Shown: positions 58,566 through 64,000 of the stretch, piece by piece
Layout: each line of letters starts with the position of its first letter
Numbering within the stretch: position 1 is the stretch's first letter
DNA from: Adiantum capillus-veneris
Taxonomy: Eukaryota > Streptophyta > Polypodiopsida > Polypodiales > Pteridaceae
Direction: 5' to 3'
Length of the DNA stretch: 64,000 nt
NCBI GenBank assembly: GCA_014529385.2
Contig: CM043958.1
Coordinates: forward strand, 91,976,435 to 92,040,434
Notes under the pieces: model-generated
Databases searched by the model: none
What the model was told of the DNA's origin: nothing
What the model saw: the letters and a program-made list of their open reading frames with translations, nothing else
Translations under genes and position numbers: made by a program

Positions 58566-59094
58566 AGCCCATAAACACCATCTCAATAGCACATAATAGC
58601 CATAAAGCGGCAATATCCCAAAATATGTCTTGTACCTATGTCGTGTACCTGTACATGTATCTGTAGAAAAGTGGAGTTGAAAAATACAACTCCTGAAGCG
58701 TAGCTCGGATGAAGCTTTTGACTGCACAAACAGCTTCAAAAGGGGGGTAAAACCCCAAGACACCTGGTGGAAATGCTCTCGAAACGCTGAATTTGCCGAT
58801 GCCGAAATCAAAAACCTGTTTGCACTTTTGAGAGTGCATGCACACACGGATGCGAAAACGGCAAGCACAAACCCTGCTCTGATACTAGTTGAAGGTGCCA
58901 CGGGAAGTGTGTGCGAGTGCAAGTGCGAGAGCCGAGAGAGAGAGAGACCTGCTTTGGGTGGAGCACACAACAACGTTATCCTGTTGTGCAGCTCCTTATT
59001 GTGTTGCATTAAAGAATAAGTGTATATAATGGTTATGTTAGTAGATGGGTTAGTAGTATGTGGGATGTCCGACCAGTTGGCCTGAATCCCAACA
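58566..59094 (-). mobile_element. Copia LTR and leader fragment
   Basis: The LTR is 58890-59094 (205 bp, TGTTGGGATTCAGGCC to GGCACCTTCA on the minus strand, GA-rich tract near 58930-58948). The primer-like site ACTAGTATCAGAGC (58876-58889) differs at TTGG. Its leader matches that of Y in CATTTCCACCAGGTG.CTTGGGGTTTTACCCC (58742-58770). It is cut at 58565 where gypsy integrase begins. No gag or second LTR is present. Confidence 0.85.
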
Positions 59095-59630
59095 CCAACC
59101 TCAGAAAGATAAAGCTCATTGCACCAAAATGTAGTCATGATCCACCACATATAGGAACAACAAGTCCAATGAGAAAAAACTTCACCAAAAAAAAAGAAAA
59201 AAACCACACAAAATATGTCCCAAGAAAGGGAAAACTCTAGAAGGAGAACCAAAGAAATGATGACTTATGATTGTTTGCTATGTGTCATAGAAGAACAATA
59301 GAAGTAGGAGGAGATAGCAACAACATTAGAAATTACAAGATCAGAGGGCCCCATAAGATGCAAAAAAGAAGGAGAATGTAAGAAGGCAATTCTAGATAGT
59401 AGAAAAACATTGAACCAAAAATGTAGACACTATAGGTCGAGAACCAAGCCAACGAGAAGAGTTGAGCAGCTCCATCCTATAGTAGAAGCATGATAACTAA
59501 ATAGATTTGATAAAAGAATTGTGCCAAGAATATGTGAAAATCTTACTATATAAAAGTTTTTAGCCTAGTACCCAAGTCTAGGAAGCACCTATTGACTAAG
59601 CATGTCATCTAGAACAATAGAAGTACAACA
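59095..59630. other. no supported gene
   Basis: A-rich non-coding sequence. Confidence 0.4.
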
Positions 59631-59935
59631 AACCACTACTACCAATGCACCAAATAATATAGGATTTAAGGTCCCGATCATTAAGTTGCCATATGTTAGT
59701 AAGTGAGTAGTAAGTATTTTGATGAATTTAGACTAGGTGCAGGCTTGGGTTAGAAGATTAAATTTAAACCAAACCCATAAACCACAAACCACTACCAATG
59801 CATCATATGATGCAAATTTTAAGGTCTTGACCATTAAATTGTCATATGTTGGTAAGGATTTTTGATGAGTTTATACTAGATGGAGTCTTGGGTTAGAAGA
59901 TTCAATCTAAACCAAACCCATAAACCACTCTAAGA
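59631..59935. repeat. imperfect tandem duplication, ~155-bp unit
   Basis: Two units begin AAACCACTAC.ACCAATGCA and end TAAACCAAACCCATAAACC (59631-59785 and 59786-59935), with several substitutions and indels. They are non-coding. Confidence 0.85.
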
Positions 59936-59992
59936 CTTTTTGTTACACGTTAGGGAAAGTTTGAGGTCTCTTTTTTGCCCTTCAACATTTAT

Positions 59993-59994
<2 letters not shown>

Positions 59995-60044
<50 letters not shown>
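59995..60044. repeat. (GA)25 microsatellite
   Basis: Uninterrupted AGAG over 50 bp. Confidence 0.98.
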
Positions 60045-60047
<3 letters not shown>

Positions 60048-61500
60048 GCCGATGAGAGAAGGGCTTTTGTTATATAATCTTTTTTTAAGAAATTAATTTT
60101 TCTTTTCTAAAATGGTTTTTTTTCTTTGAGCCACTATCTAAGGTAACTTTCATGCACGTGGTCTTTTTACCTCGAGAAGGTCTCTTTCATTGACCCAAAA
60201 GATTTTTTGAATCTTCTCACGTTGTTTTTTTTCCTCCTATTCCCACCTCTCTCTTTGTCTCACCACCTCCTTCTCCCTCCTCTTCCTGCTACCCTCTCTT
60301 CACACCTTCATTTGATTTTCCTCCTGTTCTCCTCAAGCAATGGAGTCTATCTAGTCTAAATGCCCTAGCACATCCGTTGAAACCATCACCGCTTATACCA
60401 CATTAGATGAGCACAACCAATGGACCCCAATGTCCATAACAAAGGGTAGTTGGATTATTATGCAACAAAGTAGGAGAAGAAAAGGCTCATCCAGAAATCC
60501 ATTCTTGTGATTTTGGAAAGGAAGAGTGAAAGACTTCCAACTTTTTAGAGCCAAGAAGACAATGAAGGAGGTTTAAGTTCAACATACTAACATGCACAAG
60601 GAGCTTCACCTCCATCTTGGAAGCTCAAATCTCACTTTGCATAGAGCTAACTATAAGTGGCTCATATTTTCACTTTTCTTTGAGTTGTTTTTGGTTCTCT
60701 GCTTGTATATTTTTTGTGCATGTTTTGTATTATTCTCATTACATACATGTATCCCTCAAGCATAGAGGAATGGCAACTGGTGGAGCGTTTCATAGATATT
60801 TTGAATGTCTGGCATGGATCCATTGGTGAAGAGCTTTAGAGAACTCATAGATTTGTAGCCCTAATTTTAGAAGTGGTGAGTTGCCATTGCCAAGCTCAAC
60901 AATGAGTGAAAGATAAAGGTGCAAGGTCTCTCATGATATCAAAAATGTTTAAAGGCCAACATTGCAAACAAGTAGAGTAGGGTTTCAATTTTTATGCCCA
61001 TCATTGTATTTGTGGATATGTTTTGCAAAAGTAGATGTGAATGATCCATATCCAAAAGTTCATAATATCATTTTTTAATAGTCAATGGCATCATGTGGGG
61101 GGTGATCTGGTCCCTTTAAATCAAAACATGGATGATTTTAATGAGAACCCCATCCAAGGCATGGATGTATGGATGAACTATGAACACCTGGCAATGTTGA
61201 AGATAAGAACCAAGTGGACTTACACAGTGAGGAGATAGATTTGCCTATAGCTTTTGCTTTTCGAATAGATGGAAAGAAGGTGTGTAGATAATTCTTTCTT
61301 TCTTTCTACCATTCTTTTCTTCTGTGAAACATAATATTACTTTCCCCATTTTTTGAAATGACATGCAGGTCTTGAGGAGGATCCAAAAGAAATTTCTATG
61401 CTAAGAAGTTCTTGAAGGAATAGTACATCTTCTTCCAAGCTAAAGCCTGCTCCCTACCAGTACTAACCTACTAATTGAGTTAGGTCTTCGAACGAGCTCA
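60045..61500. other. no supported gene
   Basis: Open frames at 60617-60829 and 61041-61238 (plus) lack motifs. The segment 60235-60600 has a CT-rich leader-like stretch followed by MES.-type frames with stops; a decayed gene is possible but cannot be named. Confidence 0.3.
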
Positions 61501-61520
61501 ATGGAGCGAGCTTTGGAGTG

Positions 61521-61780
61521 AGTTTTTTTTTTTTTGAGTGTTGCCCTCCCTACCTCCCCTTCCTCCTCTATCCGCCCATGTGCTTCCTCCTCTTCCCTTC
61601 CTCCTCCTCCTCCTCCAAAATCCTTCCTCTCCTCCACCTCCTCTCTCCATCTACTCCTCTAACCACCTTCCCTTCCTCCAACTCCTCCTCTAGAAACCAC
61701 CATCCCTTCCCTAAAGTCCTCCTATCTCCTACTCCCCTCTTCTTCTCTCTTTTCTTAGTGACTCTATAACCCCTCTCCCT

Positions 61781-61851
<71 letters not shown>

Positions 61852-61925
61852 GTCTTCCCTCTGTGCGTGTGTCTCTCTCTCGCCCGCCACCCCTCTCTCT
61901 CGTTGTCTCCCCCTCCCACCCCCTA

Positions 61926-61984
<59 letters not shown>

Positions 61985-61985
61985 C
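61521..61985. repeat. polypyrimidine tract with two (CT)n arrays
   Basis: Poly-T, then C/T-only stretches CCTCCTCC, (CT)n at 61779-61846 and (CT)n at 61931-61981. The strand is almost pure pyrimidine for ~450 bp. The long Arg/Glu frame on the minus strand is a product of this composition. Confidence 0.95.
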
Positions 61986-62449
61986 TTCTCTTTGTGGATG
62001 TGTTGTAAAGACCGTGTAATTTCTGAACTCTTAAGAAGCTCCTTCTGCCTTGCTCTATGAATTAGTCGTCTATAAGTCCATTGGTGTAACTCTAATAGGC
62101 TATTGGCCTTATCCTTTCCTCCCCCATGTCTAGTGTGCTTAAAATAACCCGTTCTTGCCATGTAGTGGATTTTTTCCATGCCTTGTGTGGACCATATTGA
62201 TAGTGAGTCGTATGTCTTGGCAAAATATGGACCATGGTTGAACAGTATGTGCTACATTGAAATAAAACAAAATGATCAGTAGAGTACAAATTTAAATTTT
62301 GTTTTTCATATGTAGAATGCTAACCCACCATGTAATGTGTGAAATGTTGTCATAGACAGGGATGATGAACTGCAGTGCCTATTCATTTTACGCTCGGGAG
62401 GAGAATCGACACTTAGAAGTGTGAACCCAAATGTGCTAGGGTTAATAAC
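61986..62449. other. no supported gene
   Basis: Short frames only; nothing recognised. Confidence 0.4.
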
Positions 62450-62575
62450 CCATTGAGTAAGCTTTTAGGGGTATGATCCCACAACACCAAGTCATATTTC
62501 ATCAAGTAATAACCATTGAGTAAGCTTTTAGGGGTATGATCCCACAACACCAAGTCATATTTCATTAAGTAATTA
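62450..62575. repeat. tandem duplication, 63-bp unit
   Basis: CCATTGAGTAAGCTTTTAGGGG.. at 62450-62512 and 62513-62575, nearly identical. The repeated peptide read on the minus strand is a by-product. Confidence 0.95.
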
Positions 62576-62624
62576 AAGGGGTGAGTTCCCACCATCCCAA
62601 ACTGCTCAAAGGGTCAAGTATAAC

Positions 62625-62745
62625 AAGTTCCACCTGGTGTATACAGGTAAAATATTTTAGGCCAACAGGTAATATCGATAGATATAGTTTAGGGATAAGT
62701 TCCATCTAGTGCATACAGGCAAGATATTCTAGGCTAAAAGATAAG
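62625..62745. repeat. imperfect tandem duplication, 72-bp unit
   Basis: AGTTCCACCTGGTGTATACAGG.. (62625) and AGTTCCATCTAGTGCATACAGG.. (62697) with about 80% similarity. It stands just right of the 63-bp duplication. Confidence 0.85.
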
Positions 62746-63232
62746 TTGCACAAAAATGTATTGGTGGGATCAAACCAAGTCAACCTAACTGCATTGTAGG
62801 AAGGGTAATAGGTATTGGGAGGGTATGAACAAAGCTAAGCATTGTAGTTTAGCAATAAGAGCTAAAGTATAATTAGTATTTCAATTTAGAGGTTTGAGCC
62901 AGGAATTTCCAAGTAAAGGATGAGCCTCTATTAAGCCATAATTTCCCACCCAAGGATCATGAGATCAGTAAGATATACTGCAAAAAGATATGTGTATCTG
63001 TTTACTCCACACAATGTAACCATCAACCACCAATAGGAATATTTATCTAAGCCATCGAATTAAGCCAAGTCAGTATAGAAAGAGGTTAGACCCAAGGGAG
63101 GCAAGGACGTATACTCATCAGCTTCATTATGCTTCAACCAAATTCTTCCAAGACACAGGTATAAGGTAGCCCCTTATAAGATAAAATAGTCACTACCAGC
63201 TGGATGAAGCAGTCATAGCCATATGAAGTGAC

Positions 63233-63236
<4 letters not shown>
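62746..63236. other. no supported gene
   Basis: Non-coding; nothing recognised. Confidence 0.4.

Positions 63237-63315
<79 letters not shown>
63237..63315. repeat. (GT)n(GA)n microsatellite
   Basis: About 26 bp of GT followed by about 50 bp of GA. Confidence 0.98.
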
Positions 63316-63317
<2 letters not shown>

Positions 63318-64000
63318 TGTGTGTGAAATGTTGTTCACATAAAGATGCCTCAAACATCCACAAATTTGTCTATTGCATCAACAAAAGCCCTAGAATCAAA
63401 GAATATCGGCAACGCATCGTCTTCTAGTATATGTGGTGATTTTGGAGTTGTTTATAGGTACGCTTAAAATGAGTGTACTAACAATCATTTCTTGCAAACT
63501 GGAACAACAAAGGACGCTAAAAAAAAACCTTTCATAGTGAATCTAGGACAAAGAAGTTGATTTTGGGGCTCTTTTGTTATATAGTCTTAAACTAGAAATT
63601 GGTTTGTGATCATTTGAGATAACGATGTGATTATTTTGTATTGTAAAGCATGATGCGCTTGAGCCAACAAATAAGGACCTCAACGATTTCTCCATTCCAT
63701 TGGATACAAGTGTTGACTAAGGTTGATTCTAAGAGCAAATTTTGACAATATTTCTACAAGGTTTATTCTAAGAGCATTTGTATACAAGGTAAATAATTTT
63801 ATTGATTGGTATTAAGCTTCAATGAGTGAAATGTGATCAGCACTTATTTGAATATAGACTTGAAAGACAAAGAGATTATTAGGCCTATGCTGACAAGTAT
63901 TGAAGCACATTTGAATTGTAACAGTGTCAATCACCGTGATGGAGTGTGAATGGCTACTTCGGTATCTACTTCCATAATGTTTTTTCTTGAAAATTGTTTA
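63316..64000. other. no supported gene
   Basis: AT-rich sequence to the window end. A direct repeat AAGGTTGATTCTAAGAGCA / AAGGTTTATTCTAAGAGCA lies near 63720 and 63758. Confidence 0.4.

Noticed and set aside
61568-62179. 203-codon Arg-Glu-rich minus frame
   Set aside because: It is a by-product of the polypyrimidine tract and (CT)n arrays.
62413-62595. Repeated peptide YDLVLWDHTPKSLLNG
   Set aside because: It is a by-product of the 63-bp tandem duplication, with no start or context of a gene.

Overview
The window looks like repeat-rich plant nuclear DNA. It is low in GC and gene-poor, has long (CT)n, (CA)n and (GATA)n arrays, GT-AG introns, and several layers of LTR retrotransposons primed by plant-type initiator-Met tRNA sites (TTGGTATCAGAGC and variants). 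A large seed-free land-plant genome such as a fern is my guess, but the sequence alone does not fix the species. I see no tRNA, rRNA, CRISPR array or intact host housekeeping gene.

Left part (1-19.8 kb): mostly non-coding sequence. It holds a foldback element with perfect palindromes (3.7-4.5 kb). From 7.4 to 13.6 kb there are three copies of a ~1.5-kb LTR-like unit around a broken Ty3/gypsy-type gag, and two of the copies carry internal inversions. Further right are a probable Copia-type leader/LTR remnant near 14.2 kb, an Ala-rich broken ORF (15.4-16.3 kb), an unrecognised intron-containing gene fragment (17.5-18.5 kb) and a Gly/Ser-repeat ORF (18.8-19.2 kb).

Centre (19.8-38.3 kb): a nest of four Copia-type elements, all originally in minus orientation. 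Element X (3' LTR 19781-20546; protease-integrase piece 37480-38330) is the oldest host. Element Z (22330-31225, TSD CCATG) sits in X and is gag-bearing but non-autonomous. Element W (23057-28195, TSD AAGCT) sits in Z and is nearly complete, with two frameshifts. Element Y (5' LTR 37256-37479, gag-pol leftwards) was inserted in the X integrase. A later ~1.1-kb inversion (about 31438-32563) flipped the end of Y together with a piece of X.

Right of centre (38.35-40.9 kb): the most unusual locus. Arrays of a 15-bp motif (CGCTTGGTAYTGACC) in alternating orientation lie on both sides of a minus-strand gene fragment. That fragment encodes a clear histone H3-fold domain (short N tail, long acidic C-terminal extension) with one in-frame stop and one frameshift. 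CACTAC/GTAGTG ends at the left array suggest a CACTA-like transposon carrying, or grown around, an H3-like gene.

Right part (40.9-64 kb): decayed Ty3/gypsy fragments (minus 40.9-43.5 kb; a plus-strand element with two LTR copies 43.9-48.5 kb; a chromovirus integrase plus chromodomain at 57.8-58.6 kb), a solitary Copia LTR plus leader (58.56-59.09 kb), large microsatellites, and a broken multi-exon gene (52.8-55 kb) of an uncharacterised, probably mobile, protein family. The rest is non-coding with short tandem duplications.
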